The notes below the pieces were generated by a model. The model saw only the letters and a program-made list of their open reading frames with translations. It made no database searches and had not been told where the DNA came from. A program made the translations under genes and the position numbers. A stretch of 64,000 nt of DNA from Verrucomicrobium sp. BvORR034 (GTDB lineage: Bacteria; Verrucomicrobiota; Verrucomicrobiia; Verrucomicrobiales; Verrucomicrobiaceae), in NCBI RefSeq assembly GCF_000739635.1, contig NZ_BATQ01000007.1, positions 1 to 64,000 on the forward strand, in the 5' to 3' direction. Positions 1 through 8,536 of the stretch are shown here, piece after piece. The first letter of the stretch is position 1, and each line of letters begins with the position of its first letter.

Positions 1-2306
1 GGAGCTGCGACTTTCTGCACGGCTTTGGGGTTCTTGGAACCAACGGTAGGGGCGGGGGCGGGAGCGGCCTCACCAGCCAGGGCGCGCTGACCGAGTCGGC
101 GGGCGCTGAGCTGCTGGTGAAGAAGCTGGCCGTGGTTGTGGCTGAGCTCAATGCCGGTGCGGAGCGCGCCGTCATAGTAGGTGGGCAGGATCGCCTCAAA
201 TGCGGCGGGATATTGATCGGCGCGCAGGACATCCAGCGCGAGAGTGACCTCGCCGATGTCACCGTGCTCGGTGCCGATCCAGTGATCCAGCGCACGCGCG
301 AGGCGGGCCTGGTTGGGCGTCTGCGCCACCAGGGTGTAGCTGGCCGGGGCTACGAGCAGGATGCCCGTGCCGCCTTCCGTAAGGAAACGGCCCCGCAGCA
401 CGCCGGGATTCGGCATGACGATGCGATCAAAGCGGCCAGTAATCTTGCCCGCGCGGAGGAAGGGGTACTGGTCGCCAAAGGACACATGCTTGTTCAGCGC
501 CGCGATGCGGAGCGTGCCGTCCAGATGCGCGGTGCCGTGCACGGTGAGGCGGTCAAAGCGTCCGGGGCCAGCCACTTCAATGAGAAGCGTGCCGCTGGAG
601 GTCTGGGTGTAGTTTCCGCCAATCGTGAGGTGGCCGATGGAGTTGCCGGGGCTCACGGTGTCGGCGTTGTGGACGTTGCCGGAGATGTATCCGTTGCCGC
701 CGAGCAGGGCCCCGTGGGAAACATGGACCTGTGGGGTCATGAGGTTTCCGTTCACAAGCAGACTGCCGCCAGTGACGGAGGTGGTGCCTGCCAGGAAGCT
801 CGTCCCGTTGAGCACCGTGGTGCCGCCCTGGAACTGCGCGTTCTGGAAGTCGTAGAAGGAGTGGTTGAAGATGAAGCGTCCGCCCGCACCTGGATTGACG
901 ACCAGGGTGTTGGCTCCTGTACCACCGTGGACGTCGCCCACGATGGCCGCTTCTCCGCCGAGGATGGAGAGGGCATCGTCGCCCTCACCGAGATCGATGG
1001 CCTTGCTGCCGCCGCTGATCACGGTGCCGCGGTTCGTTATGATGTCGGCGCCGCCGCCGGTCTCGATGGTGGTGACGCCACTCGCGCCTCGGATGACGCC
1101 GCCGGCGTTGTTGATGAGGGTGTCGCCAAAGGTGCCGATGATTTTGATGGCGTAGCCGTTCTTGCCCTGGATCAGGCCGCTGTTGGTAATGCTGGTGGCG
1201 CTGAGAGCGTTGCCGCCGCTGGAGTCGTCTACCAGGATCCCGTTGCCCGCTGCGGAGGTGTTCGTGGGGTTTTCACCAATGATCTGGCCGCCCGCGAGGT
1301 TCACGATGGTGCCGCCGCCGATGGAGACGCCTTCTGCATTGTTGGAACGGTTGTCGCTGTCATTGACCCCGCCAGCGCCGATGCCTTTGATGATGCCGCT
1401 GTTGGTCAGGTGCAGGATGCCGTCCACGTCCACGCCGTCGCCATCGCCCACCTGGTACTGGGTGTCGTAGGAGCCGGTGATGGTGCCGCTGTTGTTGACG
1501 GTGACTACGGAGCCGAACTCATCGATGTTGATGCCTGCCCCGTTCACGCCGACGAGCTTGCCCCCGGCGAGGTTCGTGATGTTCACGGTGATGTTGACAC
1601 CTTCGCCGCCGGTGATGCCGTGGCGGCCGGAGATGGTGCCGGAGTTTGTGATCTGCACGCCGGTCTTGTCACGCACGTCGATGCCGTCGCTGCCGCTGGC
1701 CTGAGTGAAGTCGTTGTCGTCCACGTCGGCCACCGGCGTGGCCTGAATGAGGCCCTGGTTGGTGATGACCGCGTTGGTGCCGGGGCGGATCGCGTCTTCG
1801 CCCGTGGACTTGATGGTGCCCGTCAGGTAGTTGTTGATGATGGCCTTGCCGGTGGTGATCGCGTTGAAGTCGAGGGCCTGGTTGGCACCGATGGATTCGA
1901 TGGCCCCGTAGTTGTCGAGCGTGATCTTGGAGCCCGCCACATTCACCCGGATGGTGTCTCCGTTTTGGGTCGTGATGGTGCCCGTGGTGCTGTTGGTGAT
2001 GTTGATCGTGGCGATATTGCTGCCGCCTGTATTGTCGATGCCGCGTCCCGTACCCGTTTGGGAAATGGTCCCGTTGTTGTCGAGGGTCACGATCCCCGTG
2101 CCGGTGATGCCGACGGCCGTGGTGCCGCCGCTGATGGAGAGGGTGCCAGTGGCCTGGACCGTGCCCGTTTCACCGGCGGCGAGGGTCTTGGCGTTGGGGT
2201 CGGTGACACCGGCGTTGACGGTGAAGTTGGCGGCCTGGATGGCAGGCATCGGCAGGGCGAACAGTCCGGTGACTGCCAGCCCTTGGAGTAAGCGGGAGTG
2301 CTTCAT
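1..2306 (-). CDS. Autotransporter (passenger part), C-terminus off the left edge
   Basis: The frame is open from an ATG at 2306 down to base 1, about 768 residues, with no stop. The first ~25 residues (MKHSRLLQGLAVTGLFALPMP, then AIQAA) form a Sec signal peptide. The passenger is a low-complexity Gly/Asn/Thr/Ile beta-helix built of repeated units such as TNSGTISG and LTNSGIIKG, as in haemagglutinin-like autotransporters. From about residue 560 it reads GNGYISGNVHNADTVSPGNS and a GGNYTQTSSGTL block, the usual end of an autotransporter passenger. After that comes a region resembling the linker before a beta-barrel (ALDHWIGTEHGDIGEVTLAL) and a Pro/Ala-rich stretch. The outer-membrane barrel is expected beyond base 1 but is not visible. 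The opposite strand has a 724-codon open frame that is only a shadow of this repetitive gene. Likely a surface adhesin; ligand unknown. Confidence 0.85.
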   Translation of the reverse strand, partial: MKHSRLLQGLAVTGLFALPMPAIQAANFTVNAGVTDPNAKTLAAGETGTVQATGTLSISGGTTAVGITGTGIVTLDNNGTISQTGTGRGIDNTGGSNIATINITNSTTGTITTQNGDTIRVNVAGSKITLDNYGAIESIGANQALDFNAITTGKAIINNYLTGTIKSTGEDAIRPGTNAVITNQGLIQATPVADVDDNDFTQASGSDGIDVRDKTGVQITNSGTISGRHGITGGEGVNITVNITNLAGGKLVGVNGAGINIDEFGSVVTVNNSGTITGSYDTQYQVGDGDGVDVDGILHLTNSGIIKGIGAGGVNDSDNRSNNAEGVSIGGGTIVNLAGGQIIGENPTNTSAAGNGILVDDSSGGNALSATSITNSGLIQGKNGYAIKIIGTFGDTLINNAGGVIRGASGVTTIETGGGADIITNRGTVISGGSKAIDLGEGDDALSILGGEAAIVGDVHGGTGANTLVVNPGAGGRFIFNHSFYDFQNAQFQGGTTVLNGTSFLAGTTSVTGGSLLVNGNLMTPQVHVSHGALLGGNGYISGNVHNADTVSPGNSIGHLTIGGNYTQTSSGTLLIEVAGPGRFDRLTVHGTAHLDGTLRIAALNKHVSFGDQYPFLRAGKITGRFDRIVMPNPGVLRGRFLTEGGTGILLVAPASYTLVAQTPNQARLARALDHWIGTEHGDIGEVTLALDVLRADQYPAAFEAILPTYYDGALRTGIELSHNHGQLLHQQLSARRLGQRALAGEAAPAPAPTVGSKNPKAVQKVAA

Positions 2307-2471
2307 GGGAGGATGGGTTGAGGATGAACCCGGTCCCTAATACCGCCCTCCCCCAGGGTGAAAGCGGGGACGGGTGACGATTCCGTCGCATGAATTGGGG
2401 TCTCGAAGGCGCGGTTGAACGAAAGCCGGGTTCGCCTGCGTATGGGGAAAACAGCGCACCCTGCTCTCCTC

Positions 2472-4064
2472 ATGAACCGTCTCTTCCTCCCCACGCTGGC
2501 CTTGCTCGCCAGCGCCTCTGGCTTGTCTGCCGAGATCAAGCTCTCCAAGCTCTTCACCCCGCACATGGTGCTTCAGCGCGAGATGGCCGTCCCCATCTGG
2601 GGCACGGCATCACCCGGGGAGAAGGTGGTCGTGAAGTTCCGGAACCAGGAAAAAACCACGCAGGCCGATGCGGCGGGCAAGTGGTCGGTGAAGCTGGACG
2701 CCCTGAAGCCCGGTGGACCGGATGTGCTGATGATTGGCGAGAAGAAGATCGATGACGTGCTGGTGGGAGATGTGTGGGTTGGCTCCGGCCAGTCCAACAT
2801 GGAGATGCCGGTGACGCGATACTCTGCGGATGACGCCGTGCTGGCGGAGGCGGCCAAGCAGACCTATCCCAAGCTGCGTCTTATGAAAAAGGGGCCCGGG
2901 GACGTATGGCAGGAGGCCACGCCTGAGACGATCGCACCATTTAGCGCCCTGCTGTTCTCCTTTGGTCATCCCTTGCAGAAGGAGTTGGATGTCCCTGTAG
3001 GCCTCATGGTGGGCGCGGTGGGCGGCACGCCCTCGGGTTTCTGGCTCAGTGAGGAAATGTATCGCTCGGATGCCGAATGCGCCGCGGCCGCTAAGAAGTT
3101 CGCGGAAACCTACGACTACCCCGCAGAGAAGGCCAAGTACGACGAACTGAAGACCAAGTATGATGCGGAACTGGCCGTCTGGAAACCTCTGGCCGAGGCG
3201 GCCAAGAAGGAAGGGAAACAACCGCCGCCCGGTCCCAAGAATCCGCAAGCGGTTTCTCCAGCGGGAGAGCCCATCAACGGGAAGGTGGGGAATCTCTTTG
3301 AATCTTTCATTCGCCCTTATGTGGGCTACGGCATCAAAGGGGTGCTCTGGGATCAGGGAGAGAGCCGCACCGCCATCACCGGGGTGGATCAAGTGACGCT
3401 GATGAAGGCGCTCATCAAGGGTTGGCGCAAGGACTGGGGGCAGGGAGATTTCCCGTTCCTCTATGTGCAGAAGCCCAGCGGTGGCAGCCCTGCGTGGGAC
3501 CCGACGAATCCGGTCACTGCAAAGGCCAATGCCTTCGCGCCCCAGCCCAGAAGCCTGCCGTTCCCGCCTGACCCAACCTATTCCTATGAGGCGCATCTGA
3601 AAATCATGAACAACCCCAACACGTTCATGGTCACGAGCACCGATCTGGGCCCGGGCGTCCATCCCGTGAACAAGTCCGGCTACGGTGCCCGCGGCGCCCA
3701 GATCGCCATGGCGGCCGTGTATGGAAAGAAGCAGGAGATCTACGGCCCGCTCTATGCGGGGCATGAGGTTCAGGGTAATAAAGTGCGCATCCGCTACACC
3801 CATGTCGGCAAAGGGCTGGCGGTGAAGCATGCACCGCAGCTCCAGGGTTTCTTGATTGCGGGCGAGGACAAGAAGTTCGTCTGGGCGGACGCGGTCATTG
3901 AAGGCAACGAAGTCGTGGTTTCAAGCCCAACCGTGCCCGCGCCGAAGGCCGTGCGTTATGCCTGGAGCTACCAGTTCCCTTGGGCGAATTTGTTCAATCT
4001 GGATGGATTGCCTGCGCAGCCGTTCAGGACGGATGAGCCGGCTGCGCCGGAGACGAAAGACTAG
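2472..4064 (+). CDS. Sialate O-acetylesterase-like SGNH esterase
   Basis: A 530-residue exported protein. An in-frame upstream ATG exists at 2415, but the ATG at 2472 puts a clean signal peptide (MNRLFLPTLALLASASGLSA) at the N-terminus and is preferred. The family removes O-acetyl groups from sialic acid or other sugars, and in Verrucomicrobia such enzymes are common in polysaccharide degradation. Visible motifs are GQSNMEM (nucleophile Ser block, about residue 115), LWDQGES (block III equivalent of WYQGES) and a late D-x4-H block, DLGPGVHPVNKSGYG, supplying the catalytic Asp and His. The length fits the family (500-650). The last codons (ETKD) run into a dispersed GA-rich repeat that supplies the stop. 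The real substrate cannot be read from sequence. Confidence 0.85.
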   Translation: MNRLFLPTLALLASASGLSAEIKLSKLFTPHMVLQREMAVPIWGTASPGEKVVVKFRNQEKTTQADAAGKWSVKLDALKPGGPDVLMIGEKKIDDVLVGDVWVGSGQSNMEMPVTRYSADDAVLAEAAKQTYPKLRLMKKGPGDVWQEATPETIAPFSALLFSFGHPLQKELDVPVGLMVGAVGGTPSGFWLSEEMYRSDAECAAAAKKFAETYDYPAEKAKYDELKTKYDAELAVWKPLAEAAKKEGKQPPPGPKNPQAVSPAGEPINGKVGNLFESFIRPYVGYGIKGVLWDQGESRTAITGVDQVTLMKALIKGWRKDWGQGDFPFLYVQKPSGGSPAWDPTNPVTAKANAFAPQPRSLPFPPDPTYSYEAHLKIMNNPNTFMVTSTDLGPGVHPVNKSGYGARGAQIAMAAVYGKKQEIYGPLYAGHEVQGNKVRIRYTHVGKGLAVKHAPQLQGFLIAGEDKKFVWADAVIEGNEVVVSSPTVPAPKAVRYAWSYQFPWANLFNLDGLPAQPFRTDEPAAPETKD

Positions 4065-4100
4065 AAGACAAAAGACAGAAGACCTGAGAGCTATTGGCAG

Positions 4101-4182
4101 CTGTTCGTAGTACAAACTTTAGTTTGCTCAGTCGATCGAGAGTAGTGCGAACTGAGCAAACTAAAGTTTGTACTACGAACAG
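4101..4182. repeat. Perfect 32-bp inverted repeat (long palindrome)
   Basis: Arms 4101-4132 and 4151-4182 are exact reverse complements over 32 bp with an 18-base loop. The core of the left arm is GTAGTACAAACTTTAGTTTG. The arms are AT-rich, unlike the surroundings. The element sits between the 3' ends of two converging genes (esterase + and rtcA -), so it could act as a bidirectional terminator or be a REP/MITE-like insertion. No T-tract follows either arm, which favours a repeat. Confidence 0.8.
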
Positions 4183-4286
4183 AACCTCGCTGCGGCAGAG
4201 GAAAGTAGTGCAGGTCCCGCATGCGGGATCGGTATTGTAAAACGTGAGTCAGTGCGACTGACGAGCTAAAGCTCTTTACTACTTTT

Positions 4287-5342
4287 TCATGCCCTTGACT
4301 TCAGGTCTGACGTCTGGAGTCTGGCAGTCTGGTGTCTAGTGCATATTTCCTTCATGCCGCGCTCTTTCTCGATCACCTCAAACGCCACCTCCAGAAACTT
4401 CGGAATGAGCGCCATGTTGCTCATGGTATGACGGCTCAGGGCGAAGGTGGTGAAGGAGCCTTTGCCAGCGAGGGCGAGGGGCAGTAGGAGTTGATCAGCC
4501 AGGTGCACGCCGACAGGGGCATCGTTTTCCAGGTACTTGGCCAGGCCTTTGGCGGCGGAGGAGCCGACCTGCTCGGCAGAGCGTCCCATCTGGGCCACGG
4601 AGGAGCAAATTTCTGTGATGTGCTCGAACCGGGCACCCAGCATGACGATGTTGCCAGGGCCGGTGCTTTCGGGCACGGCGCGAACGTTCACGGTATCCGG
4701 TTCCCAGCCCAATGAGCCCAGCACGGTTTTCAGCTCACGTTGGACAATCCCTCCATCGAGGTGGGCGTTGAGCACCGTGCCGAACTTGGTCACCAGATCC
4801 CCGCGTTCATGCAGATCGAGCTTCTTCCACTTCTTCACCGGGGTGATGGAGGCGTGGAGAATTCCGCCGCCCGATTGCATGAAGCCGGGACGGCCAAGGG
4901 CGACGGACGCTTTCACCCCCATGCGGTGTAGCACCGGGAGGAAACACTCTTCAATGAACTCGAACGGCGGAGCGAGCGGGTTGTGGGTGCCACCCTCGAT
5001 GCGCACCGTGCTGGGGCCGGGAGCATGAAGCAGCGCGGGCAGCAGCGTCTGCAGCACCAGGGTGGTGGCCCCGCCGCTGCCGATCGCAAACTGGTAGTCG
5101 CCAGCGCGCACGGGACCCGGACGGAACGTCAGCTCCTGGGAACCCAGATGAGCCCCCTCCACCACGGCACCGCTGATCTCCGCCGCCGCGTTCACACAAG
5201 TCAGGTGCTGCCGCATGAGCCCCGGTTTGGGCCGGGCTCCGCGGATGCAGGTCATGTGGAAGGCTTTGCCGGTGATCAGGGAGAGCGAGAGCGAGCTTCG
5301 GAGAAGCTGGCCGCCGCCTTCAGTGCCGTTGATGGAGAGCAA
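4287..5342 (-). CDS. rtcA: RNA 3'-terminal phosphate cyclase RtcA
   Basis: 351 residues (family about 340). RtcA uses ATP to convert RNA 3'-phosphate ends into 2',3'-cyclic phosphates, the substrate of RtcB. The N-terminus carries the signature INGTEGGGQLLRSSLSLS. The expected nucleophilic His lies in ALSRHTMSN (about residue 304), aligned with the SCHLLTN block of E. coli RtcA, after GVHLADQLLLPLALAGKGSF. It is the last gene of the RNA-repair block, 117 bases downstream of rtcB on the same strand. The last ~15 residues (HQTARLQTSDLKSRA) are encoded by an intergenic repeat, so the ancestral stop may have been earlier. The identification is secure; co-regulation by RtcR is inferred. Confidence 0.97.
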   Translation of the reverse strand: MLSINGTEGGGQLLRSSLSLSLITGKAFHMTCIRGARPKPGLMRQHLTCVNAAAEISGAVVEGAHLGSQELTFRPGPVRAGDYQFAIGSGGATTLVLQTLLPALLHAPGPSTVRIEGGTHNPLAPPFEFIEECFLPVLHRMGVKASVALGRPGFMQSGGGILHASITPVKKWKKLDLHERGDLVTKFGTVLNAHLDGGIVQRELKTVLGSLGWEPDTVNVRAVPESTGPGNIVMLGARFEHITEICSSVAQMGRSAEQVGSSAAKGLAKYLENDAPVGVHLADQLLLPLALAGKGSFTTFALSRHTMSNMALIPKFLEVAFEVIEKERGMKEICTRHQTARLQTSDLKSRA

Positions 5343-5459
5343 GAGAGTTATGGGTTAGGAGTTGGAAGTTATGAGTTAAGAGGTAGGTGTGGTGGCTGGT
5401 TATCGGGCTGCATGGATGCTGCTCTCACAACCTTTAACATCTAACCCTTAACTTTTGCA

Positions 5460-6974
5460 TTAATCATCCGCTTCGCTCGCATCTTTGATCACGAAGCGGG
5501 CCTTCAGTTTGCAGACCGTTTCTGCCAGACCGGCGGTTTCCACCGAGCGCAGGACTTCGTTGAAATCCTTGTACGCGTTCGGGGCCTCGTCGATCGGGTA
5601 GGTGCGGCAGTTGGTGAGGATGTCGTGGGTCACGAAGTCGGCGTCCACCAGCTTCTGATCCAGGACACGCCCCGCCTGCTTGCGGCCCATGCAGCGCCCG
5701 GCACCGTGGTTCACACTGTAGCAGGACTTCACGGCTCCGGGCTTGGCGACCATGACGACGGAGCCGTCACGCGGGTTGCCAGGCAGGAGGATCGGGTGAC
5801 CGGTCTCATGAAATGGCGTTTCCTTTAACCCAGGGTGCAGGGCCGGGAAGGCGCGGGTGGCTCCCTTGCGGTGCACCCAGGTGTTGCGTCCCTCCACCAG
5901 CTCTTCGCGGGCGATGTTGTGGCTGATGAAGTACACGAGCTCCCCCTGGGTTCCAGGAAGGATTTCCTGAAACGCCTCCAGCACGAGCGAGTTGATGAGC
6001 AGGTGGTTCACGGTGGCGAAGTTCGCCCCCATGGCCATGTCATCAAGGTACGCATTGGCCTCCGGCGAACCGAGCGGTGCATACACGAGCTGGCGGTCAT
6101 CCGCCGGGAACGGCAGCGACCACTGGCGGAAGAAGCTCTCCAGGGACTTGAACTGGCGCGAGGCCAGATCATGACCAAACCCGCGGGACCCGCAGTGGGA
6201 GAGGAAGGCCACATGACCATCCTTGAGACCAAAGGCCTCGGCCGCACGGCGCGCCTCGGGCGATCCGTCCGCAAGCTCTACGCGTTCGCATTCCCCGAAG
6301 TGGTTTCCTCCACCATAGGACCCGAGCTGCTCCACCTTCTTGTCGAAGTTGGGGTAGCCGTTGAATCGGCGCATCTTCTCAAGGCGCTCGATGAGCGTGG
6401 AGACGTTTCCGTCGTGACCGACATGCGCGCTGTCTTCGCAGCGGGCCGTCCATTCCGGCGGGATCCCGAGCGCTTCGCACACTTCCTTGGAGGCACCTTG
6501 GGTCACCACCTTTTCACCGAGGTCCCCATTCACACGACGGGACTTCTTGGCCGTGCGCTGACCGCGGCCGGCACCCGTAGGTGTGCGTTCCACGATGGCA
6601 TTGATGAGGGCACGACGCACCGCCTTGTCGGCGATGGCGTCATCCGGAATGTTCAGCTGGAGCAGGCTCATCGAGCACTTGATATCCACGCCCACCGGGC
6701 CTGGATAGATGTGCGTCGGCGAGACCATAACGCAACCCACCGGAGCCCCGTAGCCAGCATGCGCATCGGGGTTGAGCACGAGATCCGTCACCCCTGGAGC
6801 GGAGCGGGAGTTGAGGGCCTGCGCCAAACATGTGGCGTCGAAGCCGTTGCGGATGGCCTCCGTTCCGATCACGGTGATCGGCTTGCCTTTGCTATCCCGG
6901 GCAGGGAGAATGGCTTCGGCTTCACCAGTGACGTGGAAAGGGGAGATGTGCATTTGATCTGAAGTGTCGGACAT
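5460..6974 (-). CDS. rtcB: RNA-splicing ligase RtcB
   Basis: 504 residues. RtcB is the GTP- and Mn-dependent ligase that joins 2',3'-cyclic-phosphate or 3'-phosphate ends to 5'-OH ends, as produced when tRNAs or rRNA are cut by endonucleases. Metal and active-site motifs are all present: NPDAHAGYGAPVG, GVDIKCSM (metal Cys), GGGNHFGECE, HCGSRGFGHDLA and NHGAGRCMGRKQA, whose His (about residue 420) is the guanylylated residue. The gene follows the HEPN-like gene by 118 bases and precedes rtcA. No truncation or missing residue was seen. The start at 6974 is the first ATG and leaves the usual short N-terminal extension. Confidence 0.97.
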   Translation of the reverse strand: MSDTSDQMHISPFHVTGEAEAILPARDSKGKPITVIGTEAIRNGFDATCLAQALNSRSAPGVTDLVLNPDAHAGYGAPVGCVMVSPTHIYPGPVGVDIKCSMSLLQLNIPDDAIADKAVRRALINAIVERTPTGAGRGQRTAKKSRRVNGDLGEKVVTQGASKEVCEALGIPPEWTARCEDSAHVGHDGNVSTLIERLEKMRRFNGYPNFDKKVEQLGSYGGGNHFGECERVELADGSPEARRAAEAFGLKDGHVAFLSHCGSRGFGHDLASRQFKSLESFFRQWSLPFPADDRQLVYAPLGSPEANAYLDDMAMGANFATVNHLLINSLVLEAFQEILPGTQGELVYFISHNIAREELVEGRNTWVHRKGATRAFPALHPGLKETPFHETGHPILLPGNPRDGSVVMVAKPGAVKSCYSVNHGAGRCMGRKQAGRVLDQKLVDADFVTHDILTNCRTYPIDEAPNAYKDFNEVLRSVETAGLAETVCKLKARFVIKDASEADD

Positions 6975-7092
6975 ATTCTAACGAAGTAGACAAGTTTGGA
7001 TGGATTGGGCGTGCCTTCTCGGCAGGGAGGCCCTTCTATCAGTTCGGGAGGTGGGCGGATTTCCCACGTATCAGATCTGACTTGTGGCATCA

Positions 7093-8049
7093 TCACATTG
7101 CGTAGGCTCCTGGCTGGAGAGTTGCGAGTTTGTGTTGCGGCTCATTCCAGAGTTTGTTTCTCCATTCTGTGTAATCCTTTGCGGAGTCGAAGCCGTCATT
7201 GGAACCTTCACCAAAGATGAAGTGATCGTGGAGTCCACCTTTCCATCCAATCACCGGAAAGTGCGCAACAATGCCTTTAGGCTTTGGTGACTTGTAGCAC
7301 GATACCTTTGCGAGTGTTCGGCTGATGGATCTCTCCCAATTTTCAAGACCTACAATTAGTCCTTTCATGCATAAGGGCATGTTCAATTTCTTCGATCTTG
7401 TCTTGGGGACGCGCTTATTGCGAGCCTTGAGGTAAACATCAAACAGTCCACGCTCCGCAGTGAGGGCTAGCCCTACCTCATCTTTCCACTTTGGCCATTC
7501 ACCTCTGTGAACGACGCGGTGTCGCCCTTCGCGGAGACCTGAGAGCCATCGTGAATTGTAGAGCTTGTCTACCTTGCGGAACAAAAGCTCCCTAAGGGGA
7601 TGGGAACCTCTCTCCTTTTTCAATCTATTTCGCAAGCTAGTGAGATCGGGCGTTTCTCTATCTGAAGGAGCTTCTTTGAAGATTAACGCCCAGAGCACAC
7701 AGGCGAGAGCATCAATCGATGAAATGGCCGAAGCAAGGCAAAGATACATGGGGGTTCCTACACTAGTCCATTGATGACGCCCTGTGCAGTTTCCGACGCT
7801 TTCGTAGGCGTAAATTGAAATGCTTTTCAAGCGCATCGCCGCTCTACAATGTTCTTTGATGAACTCAGCCAGCCGTTTGTCTGACGCCAATCTTGAAATA
7901 TCCCCTACTCCATACCCTAAAATGATGGAGTGATATGCAAAATGATCCTTGGTTTCCAAGGGTTGCCCATCCTGCAAACCGAATGCAGTGTCACCCCAGT
8001 GGTCTGGCACCAGATTTCGCAACGAAGTATTGGCGTATGTGAATTGCAT
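7093..8049 (-). CDS. Unknown protein with a HEPN-like Rx4H motif, inside the RNA-repair operon
   Basis: 318 residues from the ATG at 8049. The frame stays open upstream to a TTG at 8133, but that start would overlap the last Y-RNA-like gene, so 8049 is preferred. No family is recognised with confidence. A hydrophobic helix (ISSIDALACVLWALIFKE) is followed by a basic helix containing GLREGRHRVVHRGEW. The R-x4-H in it (about residues 175-182) matches the catalytic signature of HEPN RNases, and the helix-then-RxxxxH order is the HEPN arrangement. Base composition is clearly lower in G+C (near 50%) than its neighbours, suggesting acquisition. It lies between the Y-RNA array and rtcB on the same strand. 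A role as an RNA-cleaving or RNA-binding partner is inference. It could instead be an unrelated inserted gene. Confidence 0.7.
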   Translation of the reverse strand: MQFTYANTSLRNLVPDHWGDTAFGLQDGQPLETKDHFAYHSIILGYGVGDISRLASDKRLAEFIKEHCRAAMRLKSISIYAYESVGNCTGRHQWTSVGTPMYLCLASAISSIDALACVLWALIFKEAPSDRETPDLTSLRNRLKKERGSHPLRELLFRKVDKLYNSRWLSGLREGRHRVVHRGEWPKWKDEVGLALTAERGLFDVYLKARNKRVPKTRSKKLNMPLCMKGLIVGLENWERSISRTLAKVSCYKSPKPKGIVAHFPVIGWKGGLHDHFIFGEGSNDGFDSAKDYTEWRNKLWNEPQHKLATLQPGAYAM

Positions 8050-8124
8050 TGCGGACAATTTTGTTGGGTTGTGAATTTCGGATGTATAGTTCCGAAGTGC
8101 AGCAACGCTGAATGAGAAGGGTGT

Positions 8125-8248
8125 GGGCGGCAAGGAATGGTGAAACGTATTTTTTCCTGCTCTACCATTGAGCTACCCGTGCTGAACCAGCATGAGACGG
8201 GAGTCGAACCCGTAACCAAGTAAGATGTAGTTTCCCCGGCATCCGCCC
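8125..8248 (-). ncRNA. Y-RNA-like gene 5 (YrlA type, permuted tRNA module)
   Basis: Read on the minus strand. The outer stem GGGCGG/CCGCCC (8243-8248 with 8125-8130) is followed by GATGCC and the inner stem GGGGAAAC/GTTTCACC (8230-8237 with 8139-8146, one mismatch), then CTACATC. Between the inner-stem strands lies a tRNA-like module in permuted order: T-arm ACGGGTTCGACTCCCGT (8197-8213), a closed acceptor-like hairpin TGCTGGTTCAGCA (8180-8192), then D-arm GGGTAGCTCAATGGTAGAGC (8159-8178). The outer stem is shorter than in its siblings and GATGCC lacks one A of GAATGCC. A 6-bp hairpin just upstream (about 8246-8262, GCCCGC/GCGGGC) could compete with the outer stem. Confidence 0.8.
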
Positions 8249-8292
8249 GCGCAAAGCGGGCCACGATGTGGCATTGACATGTTTGAAAAAGG

Positions 8293-8426
8293 TGACCGCG
8301 ACAAGGGGTGAAGAAGCTTTGTCGTGCTCTACCGCTGAGCTACCGCAGGGTGTTGAGCCCTGCGAGTGGGGATCGAACCCACGTCCACGCTTTGGTAAAA
8401 GGAGCTCCTTCGGGCATTCGCCGTCA
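8293..8426 (-). ncRNA. Y-RNA-like gene 4 (YrlA type, permuted tRNA module)
   Basis: Minus strand. The outer stem TGACGGCGA/TCGCGGTCA (8418-8426 with 8293-8301, one mismatch) encloses ATGCCC, the Ro60-binding-like internal loop. The inner stem GAAGGAGCT/AGCTTCTTC (8403-8411 with 8310-8318, one G-U) leads into the permuted tRNA module: T-arm GTGGGTTCGATCCCCAC (8366-8382), acceptor hairpin GCAGGG-CTCAACA-CCCTGC (8345-8363) and D-arm GGTAGCTCAGCGGTAGAGC (8326-8344). The T-loop TTCGATC and the D-loop GG pair are the residues that form the tRNA elbow. It lacks the CTACAT box of the other units. Confidence 0.85.
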
Positions 8427-8458
8427 TTGGAGAAATGGATGTTTGAGTCAGAAAAGGT

Positions 8459-8516
8459 GCTGGCGACTAGAGTTTGCGAAACACTCCGTATGTAGTTTCG
8501 ATGGCATTCGTCAGCG
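8459..8516 (-). ncRNA. Y-RNA-like gene 3 (short, no tRNA module)
   Basis: Minus strand, about 58 nt. The outer stem GCTGACGA/TCGCCAGC (8508-8515 with 8459-8466, one A-C mismatch) encloses ATGCCAT, the inner stem CGAAAC/GTTTCG, and a loop that starts TACATACGG. It has the same stem, GAATGCC box and ACTACAT box as the larger units but no T-arm or D-arm. It may be a minimal Y RNA or a decayed copy that lost its tRNA module. Confidence 0.65.
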
Positions 8517-8536
8517 TTTTGGGGATGGAAAGGGGT

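Noticed and set aside
117-2291. 724-codon open frame on the plus strand
   Set aside because: It mirrors the autotransporter on the minus strand, has unusual Asp/Val/Gly-rich composition and no signal or domain.
8050-8133. TTG-initiated longer form of the HEPN-like protein
   Set aside because: It would overlap the 3' strand of Y RNA 5; the ATG at 8049 avoids this.
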